Below, one piece after another: positions 30,452-40,644 of a stretch of 64,000 nucleotides of DNA (position 1 is the first letter of the stretch; the number at the start of each line of letters is the position of its first letter). The notes under the pieces are model-generated. The model did no database searches, had not been told where the DNA came from, and saw only the letters and a list, made by a program, of their open reading frames with translations. A program made the translations under genes and the position numbers. The stretch is from Pseudomonas sp. PSKL.D1 (GTDB lineage: Bacteria; Pseudomonadota; Gammaproteobacteria; Pseudomonadales; Pseudomonadaceae). The stretch lies in assembly GCF_028898945.1 (NCBI RefSeq), contig NZ_CP118607.1:3954001-4018000 (forward strand), read 5' to 3'.

Positions 30452-31903
30452 TCAGCGTGGAAACGCTGGCGGGTTCACACCGGCCATGTCTTCCATCACG
30501 CGAACCACCTGGCAGCTGTAACCGAACTCGTTGTCGTACCAAACGTACAGGACAACGCGGTTATCGTTGGCGATGGTCGCTTCGGCGTCAACCACTCCGG
30601 CGTGGCGCGAGCCGACGAAGTCGGTCGAAACCACTTCCTGCGAGCTTACGTAGTCGATCTGCTTGTGCAGTTCGGAGTGCATGGCGGTCTGGCGCAGGTA
30701 CTCGTTGATCTCGTCGCGGCTGGTGGCCTTCTCGAGGTTCAGGTTGAGGATGGCCATGGACACGTTCGGCGTCGGTACGCGAATCGCGTTGCCGGTCAGC
30801 TTGCCCTTGAGCACTGGCAGTGCCTTGGCGGCAGCAGTGGCAGCACCGGTTTCGGTGATGACCATGTTCAGCGGCGCGGCGCGGCCACGACGGCTGCCCT
30901 TGTGGAAGTTGTCGATCAGGTTCTGGTCGTTGGTGAACGAGTGAACGGTTTCGACGTGGCCGTTGACGATGCCGTACTGGTCGTTGATGGCCTTGAGCAC
31001 CGGCACGATGGCGTTGGTGGTGCAGGACGCCGCCGAGATGATCTTGTCATCGGCCGCGATGTCGCCGTGGTTGATGCCGTGCACGATGTTCTTCAGCGCG
31101 CCCTTGCCAGGTGCGGTGAGGATCACGCGGGCAGCGCCCGGGCAGGCCAGGTGCTGGCCCAGGCCATCAGCGTCACGCCATACACCGGTGTTGTCGACGA
31201 TCAGGGCATTCTCGATGCCGTACTGGGTGTAGTCGACTTCGCTCGGGCTCTTGGCGTAGATGATCTGGATCAGGTTGCCGTTGGCGGTCAGGGTGTTGTT
31301 GGCTTCATCGATGGTGATGGTGCCATCGAACGGGCCGTGCACCGAGTCACGACGCAGCAGGCTGGCGCGCTTGACCAGGTCGTTTTCGGCGCCTTTGCGC
31401 ACAACGATGGCACGCAGGCGCAGGCCGTCGCCACCACCGGTTTTTTCGATCAGGATGCGCGCCAGCAGGCGGCCGATGCGGCCGAAGCCGTACAGCACAA
31501 CGTCGGTGCCTTTGCGCGCCGAAGCGTTCTGCTGGCCAACCACGTCGGCCAGCTCTTCACGTACGAACTGCTCGGCAGTGCGGCCGTTGCCTTCCTGCTT
31601 GAACTTGTTGGCCAGCTTGCCCAGGTCGACCGAAGCGGCGCCCAGTTTCAGCTCGCTCATGGCCTTGAGCAGGGGGAATGTCTCGTGGACGGACAGTTCG
31701 GTCTCGTCGGTTTGACGGTGACGCGCAAAGCGGTGGGCTTTGAGGATCGAGATAACCGAACGGTTGATCAGGCTGCGGCCATAAATCGAGCTCACCACGT
31801 TGTTGTTGCGGTAGAGCTGACCGATAAGCGGGATCATCGCTTCAGCAAGAGCTTCACGATCAATCCACTCACCAAGACACTGGTCGGGCTTCTGAGTCAC
31901 GGG
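30452..31903 (-). CDS. gap: Glyceraldehyde-3-phosphate dehydrogenase, long GapB-type
   Basis: About 483 aa, roughly 120-150 longer than standard GAPDH because of an N-terminal extension before the Rossmann motif (VVLYGFGRIGRLLARI). Catalytic Cys in SAASCTTNAI and the downstream HSFTNDQNLIDNFHKG are intact. Enzymes of this long class in pseudomonads are thought to serve mainly gluconeogenesis. Start: GTG at 31903 has GGAAGG at ideal spacing; ATG at 31915 (MWKVPV, 487 aa) is the other choice, with a poor ribosome site. Monocistronic with a strong terminator; divergent from mfd across ~180 bp. Confidence 0.92.
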   Translation of the reverse strand, partial: PVTQKPDQCLGEWIDREALAEAMIPLIGQLYRNNNVVSSIYGRSLINRSVISILKAHRFARHRQTDETELSVHETFPLLKAMSELKLGAASVDLGKLANKFKQEGNGRTAEQFVREELADVVGQQNASARKGTDVVLYGFGRIGRLLARILIEKTGGGDGLRLRAIVVRKGAENDLVKRASLLRRDSVHGPFDGTITIDEANNTLTANGNLIQIIYAKSPSEVDYTQYGIENALIVDNTGVWRDADGLGQHLACPGAARVILTAPGKGALKNIVHGINHGDIAADDKIISAASCTTNAIVPVLKAINDQYGIVNGHVETVHSFTNDQNLIDNFHKGSRRGRAAPLNMVITETGAATAAAKALPVLKGKLTGNAIRVPTPNVSMAILNLNLEKATSRDEINEYLRQTAMHSELHKQIDYVSSQEVVSTDFVGSRHAGVVDAEATIANDNRVVLYVWYDNEFGYSCQVVRVMEDMAGVNPPAFPR

Positions 31904-32083
31904 AACCTTCCACATGTAGGGGTAGAAAAAAGGGGCTACATTATGACGCCCCGACGCGTAACCGGCAATGAGCGCCTGTCGCTGCAGCCAAAGCCTGTGC
32001 TCACGCCCTTTCCGAGCCTGACAGCAGGCAGCCGCACCGGTACAATCGATCTCTTTGCCGCAACGCTTGGAGTGCAATCTCCC

Positions 32084-35000
32084 GTGTCAGTTCTGCGCCT
32101 ACCGCAAATGTCGGCCACGGCCGGCAAACAAACCTGGGGCAACCTGCCCGGTGCCGCCCTCAGCCTGGCCATCGCCGAGGCCGCCAGCAACGCTGGCCGC
32201 TTCACCCTGCTGCTGACCGCCGACAGCCAGGCCGCCGACCGTCTGGAACAAGAGCTGCGGTTCTTCGCGCCGGAACTGCCGGTGCTGCCGTTCCCGGATT
32301 GGGAAACCCTGCCCTACGACCTGTTCTCGCCGCATCAGGACATCATTTCCCAGCGCATCGCCAGCCTTTACCGGCTGCCCGAGCTGAGCCACGGCATTTT
32401 GGTGGTGCCGATCACCACGGCCCTGCACCGCCTGGCGCCCACGCGCTTTTTGCTGGGCAGCAGCCTGGTGCTGGACGTGGGCCAGACCATCGACGTGGAA
32501 CAGATGCGCACACGCCTGGAAGCCAGCGGCTACCGGTGTGTCGACACCGTATACGAGCATGGCGAATTCGCCGTGCGCGGGGCGCTGATCGACCTGTTCC
32601 CGATGGGCAGCAAGCTGCCCTACCGCATCGACCTGTTCGATGACGAAATCGAAACCCTGCGCACCTTCGACCCGGAGACCCAGCGCTCCATCGACAAGGT
32701 CGACTCGATCCGCCTGCTGCCGGCGCGCGAGTTCCCCATGCAGAAGGAAGAGGTAACGCGCTTCAAGGCCCGTTTCCGCGAGCGCTTCGACGTGGACTTC
32801 CGCCGCAGTGCGATCTTCCAGGACCTGACCAGCGGCATCATCCCCGCCGGTATCGAGTACTACCTGCCGCTGTTCTTCGAAGACACCTCCACCCTGTTCG
32901 ACTACCTGCCCAGCGACACGCAGGTGTTCTCGTTGCCGGGCGTGGAACAGGCCGCCGAGCACTTCTGGAACGACGTGCGCGGGCGCTATGAAGAGCGCCG
33001 TGGCGACCTGAGCCGCCCGCTGCTGCCACCCGCGGAATTGTTCCTGCCGGTAGAAGACTGCTTCGCCCAGCTCAAGCAATGGCCACGGGTGGTGGTGAGC
33101 GCCGACGATCTGGAGCCCGGCGTGGGCCGCGAGCGCTTCCCGGCCCGCGCCCTGCCCAACCTGGCCATCGAGGCCAAGGCCAACCAGCCACTGGCCGCAC
33201 TGGCCGAGTTCCTCGACCAGTTCCAGGGCCGCGTGCTGTTCACCGCCGAATCCGCCGGCCGGCGCGAGGTGCTGCTGGAGCTGCTCGAGCGCCTGAAGCT
33301 GCGCCCGCACACGGTCGAAGGCTGGGCCGACTTCATCACCGGCAACGCGCGGCTGGCCATCACCATCGCCCCGCTCGACGACGGCCTGGTGCTCGACAAC
33401 CCGGCCATTGCCCTGGTGGCCGAAAGCCCGCTGTTCGGCCAGCGCGTGATGCAGCGCCGACGCCGCGAGAAGCGCGGCGAGGCGGCCAACGACGCGGTCA
33501 TCAAAAACCTCACCGAGCTGCGCGAAGGCGCGCCGGTGGTGCACATCGACCATGGCGTGGGCCGCTACCTGGGCCTGGCCACGCTGGAAATCGACGGCCA
33601 GGCCGCCGAGTTCCTGACCCTGGAATACGCCGAGGGCGCCAAGCTGTACGTGCCGGTGGCCAACCTGCACCTGATCGCCCGCTACACCGGCAGCGATGAC
33701 GCCCTGGCCCCACTGCACCGCCTGGGCTCCGAAACCTGGCAGAAGGCCAAGCGCAAGGCTGCCGAACAGGTGCGCGACGTGGCCGCCGAGCTGCTCGACA
33801 TCTATGCCCGCCGCGCCGCCCGCAAGGGCTATGCCTTCGCCGACCCAACTGCCGATTACGCCACCTTCAGTGCCGGCTTCCCGTTCGAGGAAACCCCCGA
33901 CCAGCAAGCGGCCATCGAAGCGGTGCGCGAGGATATGCTGGCGCCCAAGCCGATGGACCGCCTGGTGTGTGGCGACGTCGGCTTTGGCAAAACCGAAGTG
34001 GCCATGCGCGCGGCCTTCATTGCCGTGCACAGCGGCCGCCAGGTGGCGGTGCTGGTGCCGACTACCCTGCTGGCCCAGCAGCACTACAACAGCTTCCGCG
34101 ACCGCTTCGCCGACTGGCCGGTGACCGTGGAGGTGATGAGCCGCTTCAAGTCGGCCAAGGATATTTCAACCGCCGCCGCGGAGCTGGCCGAAGGCAAGAT
34201 CGACATCCTGATCGGCACCCACAAGCTGCTGCAGGACGACGTGCGCTTCAAGGACCTGGGCCTGGCCATCATCGACGAAGAGCACCGTTTTGGCGTACGC
34301 CAGAAGGAACAGCTCAAGGCCCTGCGCAGCGAGGTGGATATCCTGACGCTGACCGCAACGCCGATTCCGCGCACGCTCAACATGGCGGTGGCCGGCATGC
34401 GCGACCTGTCGATCATCGCCACCCCGCCGGCGCGCCGGCTGTCGGTGCGCACCTTCGTCATGGAGCAGAACAAGAGCACGGTCAAAGAGGCCCTGCTGCG
34501 TGAGCTGCTGCGCGGCGGCCAGGTGTACTACCTGCACAACGATGTGAAAACCATCGAAAAATGCGCCGCCGACCTCGCCGAACTGGTACCGGAAGCGCGC
34601 ATCGGCATCGGCCACGGGCAGATGCGCGAGCGCGAGCTGGAACAGGTGATGAGCGACTTCTACCACAAGCGCTTCAACGTGCTGATCGCCTCGACCATCA
34701 TCGAAACCGGCATCGACGTGCCCAGCGCCAACACCATCGTCATCGAGCGTGCCGACAAGTTCGGCCTGGCCCAGCTGCACCAGCTGCGTGGCCGGGTTGG
34801 CCGCAGCCACCACCAGGCCTACGCCTACCTGCTGACGCCACCGCGCCAGCAGATCAGCGCCGATGCCGAAAAGCGCCTGGAAGCCATCGCCAACACCCAG
34901 GACCTGGGCGCAGGCTTTGTGCTGGCCACCAACGACCTGGAAATCCGTGGCGCGGGCGAGCTGCTGGGCGAAGGCCAGAGCGGCCAGATCCAGGCGGTGG

Positions 35001-35533
35001 GCTTTACCCTGTACATGGAAATGCTCGAACGGGCGGTCAAGGCCATCCGCAAGGGCACCCAACCGAACCTTGAGCAACCGCTGGGCGGCGGCCCGGAGAT
35101 CAACCTGCGCCTGCCGGCGCTGATCCCCGAGGACTACCTGCCCGATGTGCACGCACGCCTGATCCTCTACAAACGCATCGCCTCGGCAGCCGACGAAGAA
35201 GGCCTCAAAGACCTGCAGGTAGAAATGATCGACCGCTTCGGCCTGCTGCCCGAGCCGACCAAGAACCTCATGCGCCTGACCCAGCTCAAGCTGCACGCGG
35301 AAAAGCTCGGCATCAAGAAAGTCGATGCCGGCCCCAACGGCGGCAAGCTGGAGTTCGAGGCCGAAACCCCGGTCGACCCGCTGACCTTGATCAAGCTGAT
35401 CCAGGGCCAGCCCAAACGTTACAAGTTCGAAGGCGCGACCCAGTTCCGCTTCCTGGTGCCGATGGAACGCCCCGACGAACGCTTCAACACCCTGGAGGCG
35501 CTGTTCGAGCGCCTGACCCCACAGCCTGCTTGA
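32084..35533 (+). CDS. mfd: Transcription-repair coupling factor Mfd
   Basis: A 1149-aa superfamily 2 translocase that removes RNA polymerase stalled at lesions and recruits UvrA. N-terminal UvrB-like region (FPDWETLPYD, ALIDLFPMG), RNA polymerase-interaction domain (HIDHGVGRYLGL near 485), RecG-like motor with Walker A GDVGFGKTEVAMRA near 630, DEEH box IIDEEHRFGVRQ, motif VI LRGRVGRSHHQAYAYLL, and C-terminal TRCF domain. The frame is open far upstream, but GTG at 32084 (MSVLRLPQM) gives the normal family length; GGAG lies about 11 bases before it. An ATG at 32108 is an alternative. Followed after 9 bp by csiV, likely one operon. Confidence 0.95.
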   Translation: MSVLRLPQMSATAGKQTWGNLPGAALSLAIAEAASNAGRFTLLLTADSQAADRLEQELRFFAPELPVLPFPDWETLPYDLFSPHQDIISQRIASLYRLPELSHGILVVPITTALHRLAPTRFLLGSSLVLDVGQTIDVEQMRTRLEASGYRCVDTVYEHGEFAVRGALIDLFPMGSKLPYRIDLFDDEIETLRTFDPETQRSIDKVDSIRLLPAREFPMQKEEVTRFKARFRERFDVDFRRSAIFQDLTSGIIPAGIEYYLPLFFEDTSTLFDYLPSDTQVFSLPGVEQAAEHFWNDVRGRYEERRGDLSRPLLPPAELFLPVEDCFAQLKQWPRVVVSADDLEPGVGRERFPARALPNLAIEAKANQPLAALAEFLDQFQGRVLFTAESAGRREVLLELLERLKLRPHTVEGWADFITGNARLAITIAPLDDGLVLDNPAIALVAESPLFGQRVMQRRRREKRGEAANDAVIKNLTELREGAPVVHIDHGVGRYLGLATLEIDGQAAEFLTLEYAEGAKLYVPVANLHLIARYTGSDDALAPLHRLGSETWQKAKRKAAEQVRDVAAELLDIYARRAARKGYAFADPTADYATFSAGFPFEETPDQQAAIEAVREDMLAPKPMDRLVCGDVGFGKTEVAMRAAFIAVHSGRQVAVLVPTTLLAQQHYNSFRDRFADWPVTVEVMSRFKSAKDISTAAAELAEGKIDILIGTHKLLQDDVRFKDLGLAIIDEEHRFGVRQKEQLKALRSEVDILTLTATPIPRTLNMAVAGMRDLSIIATPPARRLSVRTFVMEQNKSTVKEALLRELLRGGQVYYLHNDVKTIEKCAADLAELVPEARIGIGHGQMRERELEQVMSDFYHKRFNVLIASTIIETGIDVPSANTIVIERADKFGLAQLHQLRGRVGRSHHQAYAYLLTPPRQQISADAEKRLEAIANTQDLGAGFVLATNDLEIRGAGELLGEGQSGQIQAVGFTLYMEMLERAVKAIRKGTQPNLEQPLGGGPEINLRLPALIPEDYLPDVHARLILYKRIASAADEEGLKDLQVEMIDRFGLLPEPTKNLMRLTQLKLHAEKLGIKKVDAGPNGGKLEFEAETPVDPLTLIKLIQGQPKRYKFEGATQFRFLVPMERPDERFNTLEALFERLTPQPA

Positions 35534-35542
35534 GGAAGACCC

Positions 35543-36115
35543 ATGCGTGCCATCCGTTGCCTGACCCTGCTGCTGGCGCTGTTTGCGCCGGCCGCCTTTG
35601 CCGAAGGGATGTATCAGGTGGAAATGATCCTGGTACGGCAAAATGCCGTGCCGGCCGTCACCAGCCCGTTCGCCCCGGAAGACTGGAGCGCCGGCGCCCC
35701 GCGCCTGGAGAAAAACGCCGAGCGCCGCGTGGCGCTGGAAGATGAAGTGACCCGCCTGCAGGCCACCCCGAACTACACCGTGCTGATGCACAAGGCCTGG
35801 CAGCAGCAGGTTGGCAGTGAACCAAGCCGTATCGCCCTGGGCGACGGTGACGAACGGTTCGGCCACTTCCCCATCGAGGGCAACCTGAGCATCACCGAGG
35901 GCCGCTTCATTGCCGTGGAAGCCAATTTCTGGCTCAACCAGCTCGACGGCAACGGCAACGTGCTGCAAAGCGAGCAGTTCAAGCAGAGCAACAGCAACAT
36001 GAAACGCGGCCAGCTGACCTTCCTGGATGGCGGGCACCTGGCAGTGCTGCTGAAAGTGACGGAGCAGGGTGCACCGAAGATGCCGGTGATGGACCCGGAG
36101 ATGATGGAGCAGTAA
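35543..36115 (+). CDS. CsiV family protein (periplasmic, peptidoglycan-associated)
   Basis: A 190-aa secreted protein with a clear signal peptide (MRAIRCLTLLLALFAPAAFA, cleavage after AFA near residue 20). The body, beginning YQVEMILVRQ, is that of the CsiV family first described in Vibrio. It has no catalytic motif. Good ribosome site (GAGGAAG). It lies 9 bp after mfd and 4 bp before the helicase gene, so the three are probably co-transcribed. CsiV in Vibrio protects cells against D-amino acids; whether that holds in Pseudomonas is not known to me. Confidence 0.8.
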   Translation: MRAIRCLTLLLALFAPAAFAEGMYQVEMILVRQNAVPAVTSPFAPEDWSAGAPRLEKNAERRVALEDEVTRLQATPNYTVLMHKAWQQQVGSEPSRIALGDGDERFGHFPIEGNLSITEGRFIAVEANFWLNQLDGNGNVLQSEQFKQSNSNMKRGQLTFLDGGHLAVLLKVTEQGAPKMPVMDPEMMEQ

Positions 36116-36119
36116 CGCA

Positions 36120-39100
36120 ATGAGCCGCGACGCGCCCCAACTGCTGCGCGAGAACTCCAGTTGGACAAGGTCTTTCAACACGGCATTCCTGCAACGCGCC
36201 GCGCGCTACGCCGAGGAAGGCAGGGTGGTGATCGAGTCGTGCCGCGGGCCGTTCGTGGAGTCCAGTTGCCGGGGTTCGCAGGGCAACGTCTACCAACAAA
36301 GCATCAGCCTGAGCCAGGCTGGCGGCCGCTGTCACGTGCGTGGGTTGTGCACCTGCCCGGTCGGGCAGAACTGCAAACACTGCGCCGCTGCGTTATACCA
36401 CCTGTGCAAAGCCGATACCGACTCGGACGATGCGCTGCCCGCCGACCTGCAGCACTGGCTCAATGGCCTGCAACAACCTGCGCCAGCGCCTGGCGATACC
36501 GAAGACAAGCGTGGGCGCATGGTCTGCTATCAGCTGAAATTGACCGATGGCCCCGGCTGCGCCCTGTTGGTACGCAAAGGCACGCGCGAGGAAAACGGGA
36601 TACGTTACAGCCGCGTGCAGTCGCTGTATGAGTTGCTGTACGAGCCCCCACGCTTCGTCAAAGAGCAGGACCTGCGCATCCTGCGCCTGCTCTCGGCGCA
36701 GAACCAGAGCGGCGGCCAGGACCGCGGCTACCCCCTCAAGGGCCAGGAAGGCGGCGAATTGCTGCAGCGCGCCGTGGAAACCGGGCGCATGATGTTCGAC
36801 GAAGCCATGCCCCTGCTGCGTGAAGGTGCCGCCCGCACTGCCGAGTTTCGCTGGGTGCGCCAGGACGACGGCAACTATCGCGGCCTGTGGTATCACGGTG
36901 ATGAGCACCTGCGCTGCGTGATTGGATTACTGCCGCTTTACTATTTCGACTTCCTGACCAGCGAGATAGGCAAGGTCAACCATGGTCTTGACCCCCACAT
37001 TGCCCTGCAATTGACACTGGCGCCCGACGTGCCGGAACACCTGATCGTCCCCCTCAGCCACAAGCTCAACGCCCTGAACCACCAACTGCCGACACCGACG
37101 ACCTTGGACGAACAGCTCATCAACGATATCCCGCCCAAGCCGCACCTCACCCTCGGCAGCCTCGAATTCAGCGCCTACATGCCCAAGACCGGGCGCATGC
37201 AGCGCCAGATGCAGCACCGCGCCGCCTTGTCGTTCGATTACGACGGCATGCGTGCCATCGGCAACGATGAAAAGCCCCTGGCCCGCCTGGTGGGCAGCAC
37301 CAGCCAGCGCATCCGCCGCCAGCCACAGGCTGAGCAGGCGCTGCGCAAGACCTTGCGTGACCTGGGCTTCAAGCCCGCCACCCGGCAGAGCAAGGCACTG
37401 CCCGACAGCGCCGGCGACATGCTCCAGTTGCCGGACGACGAAGCCTGGCTGCGCTTTGCCCGCGATGGTTTGGCGCAGTTGCGTGAAGCTGGCTGGGAAA
37501 TCGACATCCATCGCGACTTTGCCTTCAATCTGCAAGAGGTCGACGACTGGTACGCCAGCATCGACGAATCGCCCGGCCACGAATGGTTCGACCTGGAGCT
37601 GGGCATCGTGGTCGAGGGCCAGCGTCACAGCCTGCTGCCCATCGTTCTGCAGTTGCTGCGCAGCAACCCGGAGCTGCTGCGCCCCAGCGAACTGGCCCGG
37701 CGCAGCGATGACGAACACCTGCTGATCGACCTTAACCGCGGGCGCCAGGATGCCCCGGCCTTGCGCGTCGCCCTGCCCTACGGCCGCATCAAGGCGGTGA
37801 TGGGCACCCTGGGCGAACTGTACCTGCACGAAGATGCCGCAGGCCCTGCGCTGCGCATGGACCGCGCCGACGCGGCACGCCTTAACGACATCGACCACCT
37901 GCCGCTGCACTGGGAAGGCGGCGAGCACCTGCGCGACCTCGGCCGCCGCCTGCGCGATGCCCGCGACCTGCAGGTTGCGCCGCCCACCGCCCTCAACGCC
38001 ACCTTGCGCCCCTACCAGCAACAAGGCCTTAACTGGCTGCAGGCCCTGCGCGAAATGGGCACCGGCGGGATTCTGGGTGATGACATGGGCCTGGGCAAAA
38101 CCCTGCAAACCCTCGCCCACCTGCTGCTGGAAAAACAGACCGGTAACCTGGCCCACCCGGCCCTGGCCGTGATGCCCACCAGCCTGGTGCCCAACTGGCT
38201 GGACGAAGCCCAGCGCTTTGCCCCCGACCTGCGCGTGCTGGCCTTGCACGGCCCCGCCCGCAGCAAGCACTTCGCCAAGCTGCATGAATACGACCTGGTG
38301 CTGACCACCTACGCCCTGGTGCCACGCGACCTTGAGCACCTGCGCGCCCAACCCTGGAGCGTGCTGGTGCTGGACGAGGCGCAGAACATCAAAAGCAGTA
38401 CCAGCAAGGCAGCACTCGCTGTGTGCGAACTGACTGCCAACCAGCGCATCTGCCTGACCGGCACCCCGATGGAAAACAACCTGGGCGAGCTGTGGTCAAT
38501 CTTCCACTTCCTGATGCCCGGCTGGCTGGGCGACAGCAAGCGCTTCACCCAGGAATACCGCACCCCCATTGAACGTCATGGCGACAGTGAGCGGCTGGCC
38601 CATCTGGTGAGCCGCATCCGCCCGTTCCTGCTGCGACGCACCAAGGAACAGGTGGCCACCGACCTGCCGGCCAAGACCGAAATGGTGTACTGGGTAGACC
38701 TGAGCGACGCCCAGCGTGACACCTACGAAGCCGTGCGGGTGGCCATGGACAAGAAAGTGCGCGACGAAATTGCCCGCAACGGGGCCGCGCGCAGCCAGAT
38801 CGTGATCCTCGACGCCCTGCTCAAGCTGCGCCAGGTGTGTTGCGACCTGCGCCTGGTCAAAGGCGTGGAAACCAAAGGCAACCAGGCCGACAAAGGCAAG
38901 CTGGGCGCGCTGCTGGAAATGCTCGAAGAGCTGCTTGGCGAAGGCCGCCGGGTGCTGCTGTTCTCGCAGTTCACCTCGATGCTGGCACTGATCGAGCAGG
39001 AACTGGAAAAGCGCGGGGTCCGTTACAGCCTGCTGACCGGCGACACCCGCGACAGGCGGGCACCGGTGAAAGCGTTCCAGCAAGGTGACAGCGAAGTGTT

Positions 39101-39419
39101 CCTGATCAGCCTCAAGGCCGGTGGCACGGGCCTGAACCTGACGGCGGCCGATACGGTGATCCACTTCGACCCCTGGTGGAACCCGGCCAGCGAAAACCAG
39201 GCGACCGACCGTGCCTACCGTATTGGGCAGGACAAGCCGGTGTTCGTGTTCAAGCTGATCACGCGCGGGACGGTTGAAGAGAAGATCCAGCAGTTGCAGC
39301 AAGAGAAAGCGGCGCTGGCGGCGAGTTTGCTGGACGGCGGGCAGGCCGGGCAGTGGCGGCTGGGGGATGAGGAGATTGAAGCGCTGTTTGCGCCGCTGCC
39401 GGGGAAGCGTGGGCGGTGA
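36120..39419 (+). CDS. SNF2-family DEAD/DEAH helicase with SWIM zinc finger
   Basis: A 1099-aa ATP-dependent DNA translocase. An N-terminal SWIM zinc finger (CTCPVGQNCKHC near 80) is followed by ~500 residues of helicase-associated sequence. The SNF2 core has Walker A DDMGLGKTLQT near 655, VLDEAQNIKS near 752, the LTGTPMENNLGELWSIFHF motif, and motif VI near 1020-1042 (ATDRAYRIGQ). Related to HepA/RapA-like bacterial SWI2/SNF2 proteins, but the exact role is unknown; DNA repair or transcription recycling are options. It starts 4 bp after csiV. Confidence 0.88.
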   Translation: MSRDAPQLLRENSSWTRSFNTAFLQRAARYAEEGRVVIESCRGPFVESSCRGSQGNVYQQSISLSQAGGRCHVRGLCTCPVGQNCKHCAAALYHLCKADTDSDDALPADLQHWLNGLQQPAPAPGDTEDKRGRMVCYQLKLTDGPGCALLVRKGTREENGIRYSRVQSLYELLYEPPRFVKEQDLRILRLLSAQNQSGGQDRGYPLKGQEGGELLQRAVETGRMMFDEAMPLLREGAARTAEFRWVRQDDGNYRGLWYHGDEHLRCVIGLLPLYYFDFLTSEIGKVNHGLDPHIALQLTLAPDVPEHLIVPLSHKLNALNHQLPTPTTLDEQLINDIPPKPHLTLGSLEFSAYMPKTGRMQRQMQHRAALSFDYDGMRAIGNDEKPLARLVGSTSQRIRRQPQAEQALRKTLRDLGFKPATRQSKALPDSAGDMLQLPDDEAWLRFARDGLAQLREAGWEIDIHRDFAFNLQEVDDWYASIDESPGHEWFDLELGIVVEGQRHSLLPIVLQLLRSNPELLRPSELARRSDDEHLLIDLNRGRQDAPALRVALPYGRIKAVMGTLGELYLHEDAAGPALRMDRADAARLNDIDHLPLHWEGGEHLRDLGRRLRDARDLQVAPPTALNATLRPYQQQGLNWLQALREMGTGGILGDDMGLGKTLQTLAHLLLEKQTGNLAHPALAVMPTSLVPNWLDEAQRFAPDLRVLALHGPARSKHFAKLHEYDLVLTTYALVPRDLEHLRAQPWSVLVLDEAQNIKSSTSKAALAVCELTANQRICLTGTPMENNLGELWSIFHFLMPGWLGDSKRFTQEYRTPIERHGDSERLAHLVSRIRPFLLRRTKEQVATDLPAKTEMVYWVDLSDAQRDTYEAVRVAMDKKVRDEIARNGAARSQIVILDALLKLRQVCCDLRLVKGVETKGNQADKGKLGALLEMLEELLGEGRRVLLFSQFTSMLALIEQELEKRGVRYSLLTGDTRDRRAPVKAFQQGDSEVFLISLKAGGTGLNLTAADTVIHFDPWWNPASENQATDRAYRIGQDKPVFVFKLITRGTVEEKIQQLQQEKAALAASLLDGGQAGQWRLGDEEIEALFAPLPGKRGR

Positions 39420-39457
39420 TTGTTTCCCAGGGCGCATGCCTTCAGCGTTTGCCTGCC

Positions 39458-39570
39458 AGATCGAGCGCCGCTGGCGCGGCGCATCGCGGATAAATCCGCT
39501 CCTACAAGCCGTGTGCAATCCTGTAGGAGCGGATTTATCCGCGATGCGCCGCGCCAGCGGCGCTTGATCT
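39458..39570. repeat. REP inverted pair 2 with extended arms
   Basis: Core REP arms (39482-39506 and 39522-39545) are embedded in a longer inverted repeat reaching about 50 bases per arm, including GCGCCGCTGGCGCGGCGCAT and its complement. It fills the gap between the convergent helicase and nagZ genes and abuts the nagZ stop, so it could act as a bidirectional terminator. Confidence 0.9.
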
Positions 39571-40581
39571 TCAATCCACCAACTGCGCCTCTTTCAACGC
39601 CCCCAACGCCTCCAGCCACCGCGGCTGCGCACGGTAATCCGTGCTGGCAAAGCCCTGCCCCCGCATCCGCGCAATGCGCGGCGATGGCGATACCTTCAAC
39701 CGCTGTGCCGCGCTCAGCGCCAGCTCAGCAGCCGCCCGGTCATTGCACACCAGGCCCATGTCACAACCCGCGCTCAACGCTGCCTCGATGCGATTGGCCG
39801 CATCACCCACCACATGCGCCCCGGCCATGGACAGGTCATCACTGAAGATCACCCCGTCAAAGCCCAGCTCGCCGCGCAAAATGCCCTGCAACCAGCGGCG
39901 GGAGAAACCAGCGGGCTGATTGTCGACCTGCGGGTAGATCACATGCGCCGGCATCACCGCCGCCAACTGCCCGCTCAGGCGGGTGAAGGGCACTAGGTCG
40001 GCCTGGCGCAATTGATCAAGGTTGCGCTCGTCCACCGGGATGGCCACGTGCGAGTCAGCTTCGGCCCAGCCATGGCCCGGGAAATGTTTGCCACAGGCAG
40101 CCATGCCCGCGGCGTTCATGCCGCGAATGAAGGCGCCGGCCAACTGCGTGGCGCGCTCGGGGTTACCCTCGAACGCACGGCTGCCCACCACGGCGCTGCG
40201 CTGGTGATCCAGGTCGAGCACCGGCGCGAAGCTGAGGTCCAGGCCAACCGCCAGCACCTCGGTGGCCATCAGCCAGCCGCACTGCTCGGCCAGGTACTCG
40301 GCGTTGGCGTTGTCAGCGATGGCGCGCATGGCCGGCAGGCGCACAAAGCCCTGGCGCAGGCGCTGAACGCGCCCGCCTTCCTGGTCGACAGCAAGAATGA
40401 GGTCCGGCCGGATGGCACGAATGGATGCACACAGCTCGCGCACCTGGCGCGGGCTGTCGATGTTGCGGGCGAAGATGATCAGGCCGGCCACTTCCGGCTG
40501 GCGCAGGAGGTGGCGGTCCTCGGCGGTCAGCCAGTGGCCGGCGATATCCACCATCAGGGAGCCTTGCAGGCTGGCGGTCAT
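39571..40581 (-). CDS. nagZ: Beta-N-acetylhexosaminidase NagZ
   Basis: A 336-aa cytoplasmic glycoside hydrolase family 3 enzyme of peptidoglycan recycling, removing GlcNAc from anhydro-muropeptides. Its product signals AmpR/ampC induction in pseudomonads. Seen: AVDQEGGRVQRLR near 65, the mobile loop KHFPGHGWAEADSH near 165-178 with the His/Asp pair, and the nucleophile Asp in FSDDLSMAGAH near 250. Ribosome site AAGGA. Downstream of psrA on the same strand (63 bp), possibly co-transcribed. Confidence 0.94.
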   Translation of the reverse strand: MTASLQGSLMVDIAGHWLTAEDRHLLRQPEVAGLIIFARNIDSPRQVRELCASIRAIRPDLILAVDQEGGRVQRLRQGFVRLPAMRAIADNANAEYLAEQCGWLMATEVLAVGLDLSFAPVLDLDHQRSAVVGSRAFEGNPERATQLAGAFIRGMNAAGMAACGKHFPGHGWAEADSHVAIPVDERNLDQLRQADLVPFTRLSGQLAAVMPAHVIYPQVDNQPAGFSRRWLQGILRGELGFDGVIFSDDLSMAGAHVVGDAANRIEAALSAGCDMGLVCNDRAAAELALSAAQRLKVSPSPRIARMRGQGFASTDYRAQPRWLEALGALKEAQLVD

Positions 40582-40644
40582 AGCGAATCCTTGATTACAG
40601 GCAAGGGCGCTAGCTTAGCCGAAGCGCCCTGCCCCGCCCAGCCT

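Noticed and set aside
31904..32077. N-terminal extension of gap to 32077
   Set aside because: Residues are unlike GAPDH and overlap the mfd promoter region; GTG 31903 has a good ribosome site.
30602..32083. In-frame extension of mfd back to 30602
   Set aside because: It runs antisense through gap, has no domain, and the GTG at 32084 already gives the full Mfd length.
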